From: Methyloligella solikamskensis
Lineage (GTDB): Bacteria; Pseudomonadota; Alphaproteobacteria; Rhizobiales; Methyloligellaceae
Reading direction: 5' to 3'
Length of the DNA stretch: 64,000 bases
NCBI RefSeq assembly: GCF_042676065.1
Contig: NZ_JBHTJO010000001.1
Span: forward strand, 1,054,001-1,118,000
Shown here: positions 24,709 to 33,152 of the stretch, one piece after another
Layout of the letters: each line of letters begins with the position of its first letter
Numbering within the stretch: the stretch's first letter is position 1
Made by a program: the position numbers and the translations under genes
Notes under the pieces: generated by a model
Told to the model about the DNA's origin: nothing
What the model saw: the letters and a program-made list of their open reading frames with translations, nothing else
Databases searched by the model: none

Positions 24709-26264
24709 GCAAGACCCTGAAACAGACCGCGCCTCGGAAAAAGAACTGGCTCTCGCCGGAATTCGTCCGCGCCATGCTCGCCGGCCATTCGGCACTTGGG
24801 CTCGCCTTCGCCGCGCTGATCTACATCGTCTGCCTCTCGGGGACGATTGCCGTGTTCGTGATGGAGTTCCAGCGCTGGGAGCAGCCGGAGGCGCCCCTGG
24901 TGTGGGAGGCGCCAAGCGCCGGAGTGCTCCAAAGGGCGGCGACGTCCGCTTTCGATTCGGCCAAGCAAGAGGCGGAGCATCCCGATCTCTCCATTGCCTG
25001 GGACGGGAGCCGGACGCCGCATTTCACCGTCAGAGTCCGCGATCACGACTCCGGCTTAGAGCGTGAGTGGCTGGCCGATGGGAGCGGCGCTCTCGTGGAG
25101 GAGATCGATGCACCGTGGTCGGAATTCCTCGCCCATCTGCATATCAATCTGCATATCCCGCAAAGCTACGGCTTGTTTATCGTCGGGCTGACCGGCGTGG
25201 CGCTGCTGTCGTCGCTGATCTCCGGGGTTCTCTCCCATCCGCGGATCTTCCGGGATGCCTTCGCATTCCGTTTTGGCGGATCGCTCCGGCTGCAGGATGC
25301 GGATCTGCATAATCGGCTTGGCGTGTGGGGGCTGCCGTTTCACATCGCAGTTTCGCTTACCGGCGCGCTGTTGGGATTGTCGGTGTTGATCATCGGCGTG
25401 CTGGCAATGGCGGCTTACGAGGGAGACTCGGAGAAGGCGTTTGCCGAAATCCTCGGACCACGAGCCGGGGAGAATATGGAGGCTGCCCCGCTGCCCGATC
25501 TTACCGCTCTCATGCAGCGGGTCCGGGACGACCATCCGGAAGCCGCCTTCAGAAGTGTTCATGTCGAGCATGCCGGGACGGCCGGGCAGATGACCCATCT
25601 ATCGATGGGGGTGCCTGGGCACCTCTCCGTGGCGACCCCGTATTACTTCGACGGATCGGGCACGCTGATCGGCGATGGCGGGCTGGAGACGGGCTCTATC
25701 GGCCAGCAGATCCTGGGCGCGTTGCAGTCAGTCCATTTCGGCTGGTTCGCCGGCATGCCGGTAAAGATCGCCTACGGGCTGCTCGGGCTGGCGCTCACCA
25801 TCGTCACCCATACAGGCGTGACCATCTGGTTGCACCGGAAGCGGGAGAAGGGCAATCCGGCGCCGTTCTGGGAGCGGGTCTGGTCGGCGGTGGCCTGGAG
25901 CCAGCCCTTGGCGCTTGCCATTGCGGCCCTGGTGGCGCTTTCGGGTGCGACCGGCTTCATCCTGGCGAGTTATCTCGCCGCCACGGTTGCTTCGCTGGGT
26001 ATCGGCATCCTGTCCGAGGACGGGCGGACCGGCGGAAGGCTATTGCGGCTCCTGGGCGGTCTTACGCTCCTCGCCGTGGCGGTGATGCATATGGCGAAGT
26101 TCGGCGTGGGAGGCGGCGCCGATCCCATGGGGGCGATTGTGGATGCATTCCTCTTAGGAAGCGGGCTAGTTTTGTCCCTCAGCGGCGTAAGGCCTCTGGC
26201 GCGGCGGCGGGTTCTAGCTGCCGGGAATAACGCTCCTGCCAGGCGGGCGATGGGAGACCGATGA
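24705..26264 (+). CDS. PepSY-associated transmembrane protein
   Basis: A 519-residue PepSY-TM (PiuB-like) inner-membrane protein. It shows the first helix LAFAALIYIVCLSGTIAVF, a periplasmic PepSY-like domain between residues ~60 and 140, the paired helices after HIPQSYGLFIVGLTGVALL, the HNRLGVWGLPFHIAVSLTG segment, a second periplasmic domain, and a cluster of C-terminal helices. Members are linked to ferric siderophore reduction or iron uptake. Conserved His residues in the helices could bind heme. The gene overlaps both neighbours by four bases. No TonB receptor gene is nearby. Confidence 0.85.
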   Translation: MSKTLKQTAPRKKNWLSPEFVRAMLAGHSALGLAFAALIYIVCLSGTIAVFVMEFQRWEQPEAPLVWEAPSAGVLQRAATSAFDSAKQEAEHPDLSIAWDGSRTPHFTVRVRDHDSGLEREWLADGSGALVEEIDAPWSEFLAHLHINLHIPQSYGLFIVGLTGVALLSSLISGVLSHPRIFRDAFAFRFGGSLRLQDADLHNRLGVWGLPFHIAVSLTGALLGLSVLIIGVLAMAAYEGDSEKAFAEILGPRAGENMEAAPLPDLTALMQRVRDDHPEAAFRSVHVEHAGTAGQMTHLSMGVPGHLSVATPYYFDGSGTLIGDGGLETGSIGQQILGALQSVHFGWFAGMPVKIAYGLLGLALTIVTHTGVTIWLHRKREKGNPAPFWERVWSAVAWSQPLALAIAALVALSGATGFILASYLAATVASLGIGILSEDGRTGGRLLRLLGGLTLLAVAVMHMAKFGVGGGADPMGAIVDAFLLGSGLVLSLSGVRPLARRRVLAAGNNAPARRAMGDR

Positions 26265-26857
26265 TGAGATTGCCGATTGCCGCGCTTCTGCTGCTTGCCT
26301 CGACGATTCCGGCGTCTGCCGAGACCTGCCGCGAGACCTTCGTTCGGCTATTGACCGACAAAACTGAGAAGGGACCGGTTAAGATCCACGTCACCCAGGA
26401 GATCAAGGGCGGGCCGACCACCAAGAACTACAACTATCAGGCCGAGCCGGGTCACTGGATGACCGAGATGATCGAGCCGGCGAGCATGATGTGGAGCCTG
26501 GTCTACGACAACGCCATGTACACCTCGACGGACAAGGGGAAGACCTGGACCAAGGTCCGCACCATGGAGAGCAGTGAGAACGAGGCTTCCACGGAGAACA
26601 CTATGGCAGAGGCCGCAAAGACGGTCGCCAACGAGTCTTGCGGGGAGGCGGAGATCGACGGGGTGATGCACAAGACGGTCGAGGCGGATTACGACATCCC
26701 GGCCTATCAGACCAAGCATCACCAGAAATACTGGGTGAATCCGGAGACGGGTTGGATCTCCAAGGCGGTGACCGAGACGAGCCAGACGGGCTTCGAGAGC
26801 GTCGCGACCCAGATCATCGAGCCCGCGCCCGATCTGGAGCTGCCGACGCCGGAATAG
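26261..26857 (+). CDS. Secreted protein of unknown function, third gene of PepSY operon
   Basis: A 198-residue protein with a signal peptide (MMRLPIAALLLLASTIPASA). The rest is predicted beta-rich (IHVTQEIKGGPTTKNYNYQ, YDNAMYTSTDKGKTWTKV, YWVNPETGWISKAVTET), reminiscent of LolA-like or lipoprotein-sorting folds, but without a clear match. Two cysteines, one just after the signal peptide and one at NESCGEAE, could pair. Its start overlaps the PepSY gene stop by four bases, so it is co-translated with it. It ends the operon; the terminator beyond acts on the opposite strand. Confidence 0.78.
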   Translation: MMRLPIAALLLLASTIPASAETCRETFVRLLTDKTEKGPVKIHVTQEIKGGPTTKNYNYQAEPGHWMTEMIEPASMMWSLVYDNAMYTSTDKGKTWTKVRTMESSENEASTENTMAEAAKTVANESCGEAEIDGVMHKTVEADYDIPAYQTKHHQKYWVNPETGWISKAVTETSQTGFESVATQIIEPAPDLELPTPE

Positions 26858-26871
26858 GCGTAATCGACCGC

Positions 26872-26905
26872 ACAAAAAGAAAATGCCCGGCGCGAAGGCC
26901 GGGCA
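26872..26905 (-). terminator. Rho-independent terminator for rpmE
   Basis: On the minus strand an 8-bp stem TGCCCGGC/GCCGGGCA with a 6-base loop is followed by TTTTCTTTTT. It lies about 70 bases past the rpmE stop. Confidence 0.85.
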
Positions 26906-26974
26906 AGATCAATCGAGACGCCCATGCGTCTCAGGCTACTAAGCCGTGCTGCCGGCCCGCGGCCGGCAAGAACT

Positions 26975-27196
26975 CTACTTGATGAAGCCTTCGTATTTCT
27001 GCTTGAAGCGCGAAACACGGCCGCCGCGGTCCATCAGGTGATGGCTGCCGCCGGTCCAGGCCGGATGCGTCTTCGGGTCGATGTCGAGCTTCATGGTCTC
27101 GCCTTCGGCGCCGAAGGTCGAATAGGTGGTGAACTCGGTGCCGTCGGTCATCACGACATTGATGGCGTGATACTCGGGATGAATGTCTTTCTTCAT
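26975..27196 (-). CDS. rpmE: 50S ribosomal protein L31 (zinc-free type)
   Basis: A 73-residue ribosomal protein at the subunit interface. The sequence starts MKKDIHPEYHAINVVMTDGTEF and ends with SRFKQKYEGFIK; HPAWTGGSHHLMDRGGRV is the family signature. The Cys residues of the zinc-binding form are absent, as is usual in this alphaproteobacterial type. A longer upstream frame is rejected because the conserved start is here. It is divergent from the ABC exporter gene and followed by a strong terminator. Confidence 0.93.
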   Translation of the reverse strand: MKKDIHPEYHAINVVMTDGTEFTTYSTFGAEGETMKLDIDPKTHPAWTGGSHHLMDRGGRVSRFKQKYEGFIK

Positions 27197-27421
27197 GGCC
27201 GGATGCCTTAACGTTCGGGCGCGGATCGCGCAGTAATCTCTTAAGTTGGCGTCGCTATACCGGAAGTGGCGGGCGCGCACAAGGCTCAGCGCCGCCGTTT
27301 CGGCCTTCAAGCGCATGAGCGCGGCATTGCGTCTTGTCTGAAGCCTTGCCTCGAAGCACAACCGTGACGCATTCTCCGCCCAAATTCAGGTCAGACCGTT
27401 AGGTGCAGGTCAGTACGCCAA

Positions 27422-29260
27422 GTGACTGAGACAGCCAAGGACCAGGATGCCGGCCAGGCGGCAGCGAATATCGCCGCGCTTTCGGGTGAGGCGGAGGCGG
27501 GGAAGCCTTCCCGGTCCTTGCGGCCGCTGCTTGCGCTGAAGCGCTACGTCCTCCGCTATAAGGGGATCCTGTTCGCTGCCGGATTGGCGCTGCTGCTTTC
27601 TGCGGTCGCCACGCTGGTGCTGCCGCTGGCCGTGCGCCGGATGATCGATATCGGCTTTTCCGGAGCCGATCCCATCCTGATCGACGAATATTTCATCACG
27701 CTGGTCGGCGTGGGCCTGGTGCTCGCCGTCTCCAGTGCTGCACGCTTCTATTATGTGAACTGGCTGGGCGAGCGGGTGGTCACCGATATCCGCGCCGACG
27801 TGTTCAGCCATCTGCTTCGGCTCAGCCCGCAATTCTACGAGCTCACCCATTCCGGCGAGGTGCTTTCCCGGCTGACCGGCGACACTACCCAGGTGAAGTC
27901 GGCCATGAGCACGTCTGTCAGCCTTGCCTTACGCAATATCGTCATGCTGCTGGGCGCCCTGGTGATGATGTTCGTGACCAGTTTGAAGCTCTCAATGCTG
28001 GTGCTGGTCGCAATTCCCATCATCGTGCTGCCGCTCGTGGCCTTCGGGCGCTCGGTGCGGGCGCTCTCCCGTGAGGCGCAAGACCGGTTGGGGCAGGCGT
28101 CGGCTTACGCCAATGAGAGCCTGGGCCAGGTGCGTGTGCTGCAGGCCTTCGTGCATGAAGACGCTGCGCGTGGCCGCTTCGATGCGGATGTGGAGAGCGC
28201 CTTCGATGCGGCGCTGGCGCGCAATCGGTCGCGGGCGGTGCTGACGGCGGTCGCCATCTTCCTGGTCTTCGCCAGCGTTGTGGCGATTCTCTGGTATGGC
28301 GCCCAGGATGTGATGTCCGGGCAGATGTCCGGCGGGCAGCTCGGCCAGTTCGTTCTCTATGCGGTGCTGGCGGCCGCCTCTCTCGGTCAGCTCAGCGAGG
28401 TTTGGGGCGAGGTGAGTCAGGCGTCGGGTGCTGCGGAGCGTTTGGGCGAGCTTCTGGAAGTGGAGCCGGTAATCGTGTCGCCGGCGGATCCCATTCCGCT
28501 GCCTACCCCGCCCAAGGGCGAAATCGCCTTCGACGATGTGAGCTTCGCCTATCCGTTACGGCGTGAAGCGCCGGCGCTGCACGACATCGCCTTCGCCATC
28601 AAGCCTGGCGAGCGGGTGGCGATCGTCGGCCCGTCGGGCGCCGGCAAGACGACGATCTTCTCGCTGCTGCTTCGCTTCTACGATGTGGATCGTGGCGCGG
28701 TCCGGGTGGATGGCGTGAACGTGGCCCAGGCCGATTTGACCGAGCTGCGCTCCCGCTTCGCCTTGGTGCCCCAGGAGCCGGCGCTGTTCAGCGACTCCGT
28801 GGCGGAAAACATCGCCTACGGGCTGAAGGACGTGCCGCAAGCTGAGATCGAGGCGGTGGCCAAGGCGGCTTTCGCCCACGATTTCATCGAAGCACTTCCG
28901 GAAGGCTACGCCACGACGTTGGGCGAGGGGGGCTTACGTCTGTCCGCCGGCCAGCGCCAGCGCATCGCCATCGCCCGGGCGCTTCTCCGCAAGGCGCCGA
29001 TCCTGCTCCTGGACGAGGCGACGAGCGCGCTCGACTCCGAGAGCGAGATTTTGGTGCAGCGGGCCTTCGACAAGGTGATGGAAGGGCGGACCACGCTGGT
29101 CATCGCCCACCGGCTTTCCACGGTCGTCCAGGCGGACCGCATTCTCGTTATCGAGGACGGTCGGCTTGTGGAGCAGGGGACGCACCAGTCCCTGATCTCG
29201 GCGGGCGGTACCTATGCCCGGCTGGCCGAGCTGCAATTCGCGACGGATGCCGCGGAGTAG
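27422..29260 (+). CDS. ABC exporter, fused membrane and ATPase domains (MsbA-like)
   Basis: A 612-residue half-transporter that works as a homodimer or heterodimer in the inner membrane. Residues ~40-330 form a six-helix ABC transmembrane domain, and ~355-600 the ATPase with Walker A GPSGAGKTT (about residue 403), signature LSAGQRQRIAIARALL, Walker B LLLDEATSALD and the switch His in VIAHRLST. Lipid, lipid A precursor or drug export is possible. It starts with GTG; relatives begin near here, and the first 35 residues are a soluble Ala/Glu-rich leader. The substrate cannot be read. Confidence 0.92.
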   Translation: MTETAKDQDAGQAAANIAALSGEAEAGKPSRSLRPLLALKRYVLRYKGILFAAGLALLLSAVATLVLPLAVRRMIDIGFSGADPILIDEYFITLVGVGLVLAVSSAARFYYVNWLGERVVTDIRADVFSHLLRLSPQFYELTHSGEVLSRLTGDTTQVKSAMSTSVSLALRNIVMLLGALVMMFVTSLKLSMLVLVAIPIIVLPLVAFGRSVRALSREAQDRLGQASAYANESLGQVRVLQAFVHEDAARGRFDADVESAFDAALARNRSRAVLTAVAIFLVFASVVAILWYGAQDVMSGQMSGGQLGQFVLYAVLAAASLGQLSEVWGEVSQASGAAERLGELLEVEPVIVSPADPIPLPTPPKGEIAFDDVSFAYPLRREAPALHDIAFAIKPGERVAIVGPSGAGKTTIFSLLLRFYDVDRGAVRVDGVNVAQADLTELRSRFALVPQEPALFSDSVAENIAYGLKDVPQAEIEAVAKAAFAHDFIEALPEGYATTLGEGGLRLSAGQRQRIAIARALLRKAPILLLDEATSALDSESEILVQRAFDKVMEGRTTLVIAHRLSTVVQADRILVIEDGRLVEQGTHQSLISAGGTYARLAELQFATDAAE

Positions 29261-29263
29261 CGG

Positions 29264-30292
29264 CTACTTCTCGGTCAGCTTCAGCTCGATGCGGCGGTTC
29301 TTGCGGAAGGCGTCCGGCGTAGTGGCCGGATCGAGCGGTGCGTATTCACCAAAGCCCGCGGCGACCAGCCTGTTGGGCGGGACACCCTCGCGGATCAGAT
29401 ATTTCACCACCGAGATGGCGCGCTCAGACGAGAGCTCCCAGTTGGATTCGAAATCCGCAGTGGTGATCGGGTTGATATCCGTATGGCCGTCGACCCGCAG
29501 TACCCACGGAATATCGTCGGGGATCTCGGTCTCCAGCTGCTTCAGGGCGCCGGCAAGCTTGTCGAGCTGGGGCTCGGCGTTGGGCTTCAGCTCCGCGGAG
29601 CCGGAATCGAACAGCACCTCGGACTGGAAGACGAAGCGGTCGCCGACGACCCGGATATCTTCCCGGTCGCCGAGAATCTCGCGCAGGCGGCCGAAGAAGT
29701 CCGACCGGTAGCGGGCCAGCTCCTGGACTTTCCGGGCAAGCGCGATGTTCAGCCGCTTGCCGAGATCGGCGATCTTAACCTGGCTCTTGCGGTCCTTTTC
29801 TTCCGCCGCATCCAGTGCTTCCTGGAGGGCGGCGAGCTGGCGTCGCAGCGCGGCGAGCTGCTGGTTCAGCACCTCCACCTTGGCGAGCGCATCGTTGGTG
29901 ATGCCTTTCTGCTCGGCCAGTTCCCGGCTGAGCCGCGAGGCGCGGGTCTCGGCCGTATCTGTCTCGGTGCCTTGCTCTTCCAGAAGCGCGGAGAGGCGGG
30001 CGTTCTCCGCCTGCTGATCGGAAAGTGTCGCCTGAAGCGCGGCGAGGCTGTCTTCCAGGGATTGCTTCTTGGAGCGCTCCAGCGCCAGCAGCTCGGTAAG
30101 TTGTGCGAGCTGGGTGTTGAGCTGGCTCAGCAGCGTGTCCTTGCCGCTCGACTGGGTGGTGACGAAGTAGTTCGTCAGCATGAAGAGGGACAGCAGGAAG
30201 ATGACCACCAGCAACAGGGTGGACAGCATGTCCACGAAGCCGGGCCAGTAATCGCTGCCCATGGCGCGATGGCGGGCGCGAACGGAAGCCAT
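29264..30292 (-). CDS. OmpA-domain peptidoglycan-binding protein (MotB-like)
   Basis: A 342-residue envelope protein with one N-terminal membrane helix (LLLVVIFLLSLFMLTNYF), a long coiled coil (about residues 50-180) and a C-terminal OmpA/MotB domain that binds peptidoglycan. The domain shows LFDSGSAELKPNAEPQL, VDGHTDINP, LSSERAISVVKYLI and FRKNRRIELKL. The helix carries an Asp (FVDML) as in proton-driven stators. It follows the MotA/ExbB gene by two bases in the same direction, so the two form a stator-like pair. No flagellar or TonB genes adjoin, so the process it powers is unknown. Confidence 0.85.
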   Translation of the reverse strand: MASVRARHRAMGSDYWPGFVDMLSTLLLVVIFLLSLFMLTNYFVTTQSSGKDTLLSQLNTQLAQLTELLALERSKKQSLEDSLAALQATLSDQQAENARLSALLEEQGTETDTAETRASRLSRELAEQKGITNDALAKVEVLNQQLAALRRQLAALQEALDAAEEKDRKSQVKIADLGKRLNIALARKVQELARYRSDFFGRLREILGDREDIRVVGDRFVFQSEVLFDSGSAELKPNAEPQLDKLAGALKQLETEIPDDIPWVLRVDGHTDINPITTADFESNWELSSERAISVVKYLIREGVPPNRLVAAGFGEYAPLDPATTPDAFRKNRRIELKLTEK

Positions 30293-30294
30293 GG

Positions 30295-31341
30295 CTATTT
30301 CTTCTCCGCAGGTGCGCGGGGCGGCTTAGGCTGGTTGCTGATCTCCTTCAGGGTCTCCGCCAGCTCATATTGCTGCTGGGCCTGCTCGTCGGCCCATTCG
30401 CGCACGATCTTCTGCTCGGCGCGCATCTGCTTGATCATCTTGTCGACCGCCTGGGTGAGATCCTTCACGGCCTCGGTCGAGTCGCTGTCCTTGCTCCCCA
30501 AGTCGACCTTCTCGCTGAGATCGGAGAGGGAGCGCTGCATGTCGAGCAGGGCGAAGCGAAGCTGGGGCGGCACGCCCGCGGCACTTTCGGAATCGGCGGT
30601 CTGGATTTCGGTGATGCCGGACAGCCAGTCTTCAAGCTCGTTGTAGAAGCGGCTCTGGGCATGGCCCGCCTGAAGATCGAGGAAGCCCAGGATGAGGGAG
30701 CCGGCGAGACCGAAGAGCGAGGAGGAGAAGGCCGTGCCCATGCCGCCGAGCGGCGCGACGAGGCCTTCTTTGAGCTGATCGAACAGCATGGTGTTCTCGC
30801 CGGCGCCGGTATCCAGGCTGCCGACGGTGGTGCCGATGGAGCTGATGGTCTGGAGCAGGCCCCAGAAGGTGCCGAGCAGACCGAGAAAGACCAGCAACCC
30901 TACTAGATAGCGTGTGGTCTCGCGGGCCTCGTCCAGGCGCGAGGCAACGGAATCGAGCAGGGACCGCATGGCGCCGGTGGCGAGCGAAAGCTGGCCGGTG
31001 CGGTCGCGCAGCATGGTCGCCATGGGCGCCAGCAGGGTCGGCTGGGTTTCCTGAGCGGCGATGCCGGGATCGGCGACGCGGAAGGAATTCACCCAGCGGA
31101 TCTCGGGGTAGAGGCGCAGGACCTGGCGGAAAGCGTAGACGGTGCCGATCAGGAGCACGCCGACGATGAGACCGTTCAGCCCGGGATTGGCCATGAAGCT
31201 TTCCCGGACCTGGTTGGTCTGGCCGTCGATGATGACGATGATCAGGGCGGCGAGGATGAGAAACAAGGTCATCCGCCATAGGAAGACTTGCGGCCGCGTC
31301 AGCGTCGCGTGATAGGTCGTCTCTGCCGGTTCCTTGGCCAT
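30295..31341 (-). CDS. MotA/TolQ/ExbB proton channel family protein
   Basis: A 348-residue inner-membrane channel protein. It has an N-terminal helix pair (about 20-45 and 55-75), then the MotA/TolQ/ExbB core with LLVFLGLLGTFWGLLQTISSIG and VAPLGGMGTAFSSSLFGLAGSLILGFLDL. The C-terminal region is a long cytosolic coiled coil rich in Gln and Glu. It is the first gene of a pair with the OmpA protein. It is distinct from tolQ elsewhere in this window. Homologous pairs occur as ordinary chromosomal genes in Rhizobiales, and no Zorya components adjoin. Confidence 0.85.
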   Translation of the reverse strand: MAKEPAETTYHATLTRPQVFLWRMTLFLILAALIIVIIDGQTNQVRESFMANPGLNGLIVGVLLIGTVYAFRQVLRLYPEIRWVNSFRVADPGIAAQETQPTLLAPMATMLRDRTGQLSLATGAMRSLLDSVASRLDEARETTRYLVGLLVFLGLLGTFWGLLQTISSIGTTVGSLDTGAGENTMLFDQLKEGLVAPLGGMGTAFSSSLFGLAGSLILGFLDLQAGHAQSRFYNELEDWLSGITEIQTADSESAAGVPPQLRFALLDMQRSLSDLSEKVDLGSKDSDSTEAVKDLTQAVDKMIKQMRAEQKIVREWADEQAQQQYELAETLKEISNQPKPPRAPAEKK

Positions 31342-31615
31342 GTCTTCCCTTCGGTCCTTCTTCCCGTCAGCCCCTCTTCAACGCATTACACTGAAATCGT
31401 CACACCAACCCGGTCCCTTCTTGCGCTGCCGTGGCTTTGTCCCCGCGAGTCTCGCGCGGCCGGACGACACGCATGCAACGCAAATCGAACCGGGGCAGAC
31501 ATTAACGGAAAGCGCGGAGACGCAAAACCGCAGGATTAAAAGGGCCAACGCCTTGTTGAGGATATCGTTCGGCAGGGCACGCCGGGCGCCATGGCCGAGC
31601 CCGGGCCGGCGGCTC

Positions 31616-32431
31616 TTAAGAAGCGTCCGGGGCTGCGAGGACCGGCACCTTCTTCAGAAGGCGCTTCAGATCATTGTGGATGCTCTCGTTGCCGGCAAGG
31701 AAGCTGCGGCTCTCCAGTGTCACCGGCTTGCCCTCGGGATCGGTGATGAAACCGCCCGCCTCGCGCAGTACCACGATGCCGGCCGCCACATCCCAGATAT
31801 GGAGGTTGCGCTCCCAGTAGCCGTCGAAGCGGCCCGCGGCAGTCCAGGCGAGGTCCAGGGCGGCGGAGCCTGAGCGGCGGACGCCGGATACGGCGCCCAT
31901 GATGACGTCGAGCTCGGCCACGAACTGCTTCTGACCCGGGCGCCCCAGATGAGGGATGCCGGTGGCGATCAGGCTGTCGGCGAGATTGGAGCGCGCCGCG
32001 ACCCGGATGCGCCGGTCGTTCAGGAACGCGCCCTTGCCCTTCTCGGCGGTGTAGGTCTCGTTCAGCACCGGCATGTAGATCAGCCCGGCGACGAATTCGC
32101 CCTCCCGCTCCAGCCCGATAGAGATTGAGAAGAGCGGGTTGCCGTGCAGGAAGTTGGTGGTGCCGTCCAGAGGATCGACGATCCAGGTGTGGCTCTTGTC
32201 GGCCCCTTCGACGCGGCCGCGCTCCTCCATGATAAAGCCGTAGCCGGGGCGGGCGCGGGACAGCTCGTTGAAGATGATCTCCTCCGCCTTGTGGTCCGCG
32301 GCGGTGACGAAATTGCCGGGGCCCTTCACGGAGATCTGCAGATGCTCCACCTCGCCGAAATCGCGCGCCAGGCTGCGACCGGCCTTGCGGGCGGCGCCGA
32401 GCATCACATTCATCAAAGCAGAGGCGGGCAT
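31616..32431 (-). CDS. suhB: Inositol monophosphatase family protein
   Basis: A 271-residue Mg2+-dependent phosphatase. The metal-binding motifs are visible: the Glu pair in GFIMEERG, WIVDPLDGTTNFLHG, and the C-terminal LHIWDVAAGIVVLREAGG. The enzyme hydrolyses inositol-1-phosphate and related sugars; SuhB-type proteins also affect transcript antitermination. It lies 51 bases after efp in the same direction, as is usual in this lineage. A 274-base gap without recognised genes follows, holding the promoter of the MotA/ExbB gene. Confidence 0.9.
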   Translation of the reverse strand: MPASALMNVMLGAARKAGRSLARDFGEVEHLQISVKGPGNFVTAADHKAEEIIFNELSRARPGYGFIMEERGRVEGADKSHTWIVDPLDGTTNFLHGNPLFSISIGLEREGEFVAGLIYMPVLNETYTAEKGKGAFLNDRRIRVAARSNLADSLIATGIPHLGRPGQKQFVAELDVIMGAVSGVRRSGSAALDLAWTAAGRFDGYWERNLHIWDVAAGIVVLREAGGFITDPEGKPVTLESRSFLAGNESIHNDLKRLLKKVPVLAAPDAS

Positions 32432-32482
32432 GGGCGCTTTCGCAGGTTCGAAGGATTCAGGTCTTAAAGCGAGGCGGCGGCG

Positions 32483-33046
32483 CTAGTCGGCGCGCTTCAC
32501 GTAGGTCAGCTCGTTGGTGTCCACGACGATCTTCTCGCCGACGCTGATAAAGGGCGGCACCATCACGCGGACGCCGTTCTCCATCACCGCAGGCTTGTAG
32601 GACGATGCGGCTGTCTGGCCCTTCACCACGGCATCGGCTTCGGCGACCTCCAAGGTCACCTGATCGGGGAGCGAGACGCCGAGCGGCTTGCCTTCGTAGC
32701 TCTCCACCATGACCTGCATGCCGTCCTGCAGGAAGGCGGCGCGGTCGCCGATGAAGTCGCGCGGGATCTCCAGCTGCTCGTAGGTCTCCATATCCATGAA
32801 GACCAGCATCTCGCCTTCGGAATAGAGGAACTGATAGTCGTTCTGCTCCAGGCGCACGCGCTCGACCGTCTCGGAAGCGCGGAAGCGCTCGTTCAGCTTT
32901 GTGCCCTCGGTGACGTGCTTCAGCTCGACCTGGGCGTAGGCCGGCCCCTTGCCGGGCTTCACGTGGCTGGTCTTCACGGCGACCCAAAGCCCGCCCTTAT
33001 GCTCCAGCACGTTGCCGGGGCGAATCTCGTTGCCATTGATCTTCAT
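32483..33046 (-). CDS. efp: Elongation factor P
   Basis: A 187-residue translation factor that rescues ribosomes stalled at polyproline. The start MKINGNEIRPGNVLEH is diagnostic; GAAGG is seven bases upstream. The tip of domain I reads KPGKGPAYAQ, so the modified position is Lys33, compatible with lysylation by EpmA. Domains II and III follow, ending with FISVGEKIVVDTNELTYVKRAD. A longer upstream frame has no ribosome site. It is followed by suhB and preceded by the Sel1-repeat gene on the same strand. Confidence 0.94.
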   Translation of the reverse strand: MKINGNEIRPGNVLEHKGGLWVAVKTSHVKPGKGPAYAQVELKHVTEGTKLNERFRASETVERVRLEQNDYQFLYSEGEMLVFMDMETYEQLEIPRDFIGDRAAFLQDGMQVMVESYEGKPLGVSLPDQVTLEVAEADAVVKGQTAASSYKPAVMENGVRVMVPPFISVGEKIVVDTNELTYVKRAD

Positions 33047-33152
33047 GCTGAGGCCTTCAGTTGAGAGGGATTGGCCGCCTTTTAGCCGCGCGGAGGGCGG
33101 CCCTGTCAAGCAAAGCCCTCGTCCGACGTCCGATAGAGGTGAGGCTGCCGGG

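Noticed and set aside
29264..31341. Zorya (ZorAB) anti-phage defence
   Set aside because: The MotA/ExbB and OmpA pair could suggest ZorAB, but no ZorC/D/E-type genes follow; neighbours are an ABC exporter, suhB and efp.
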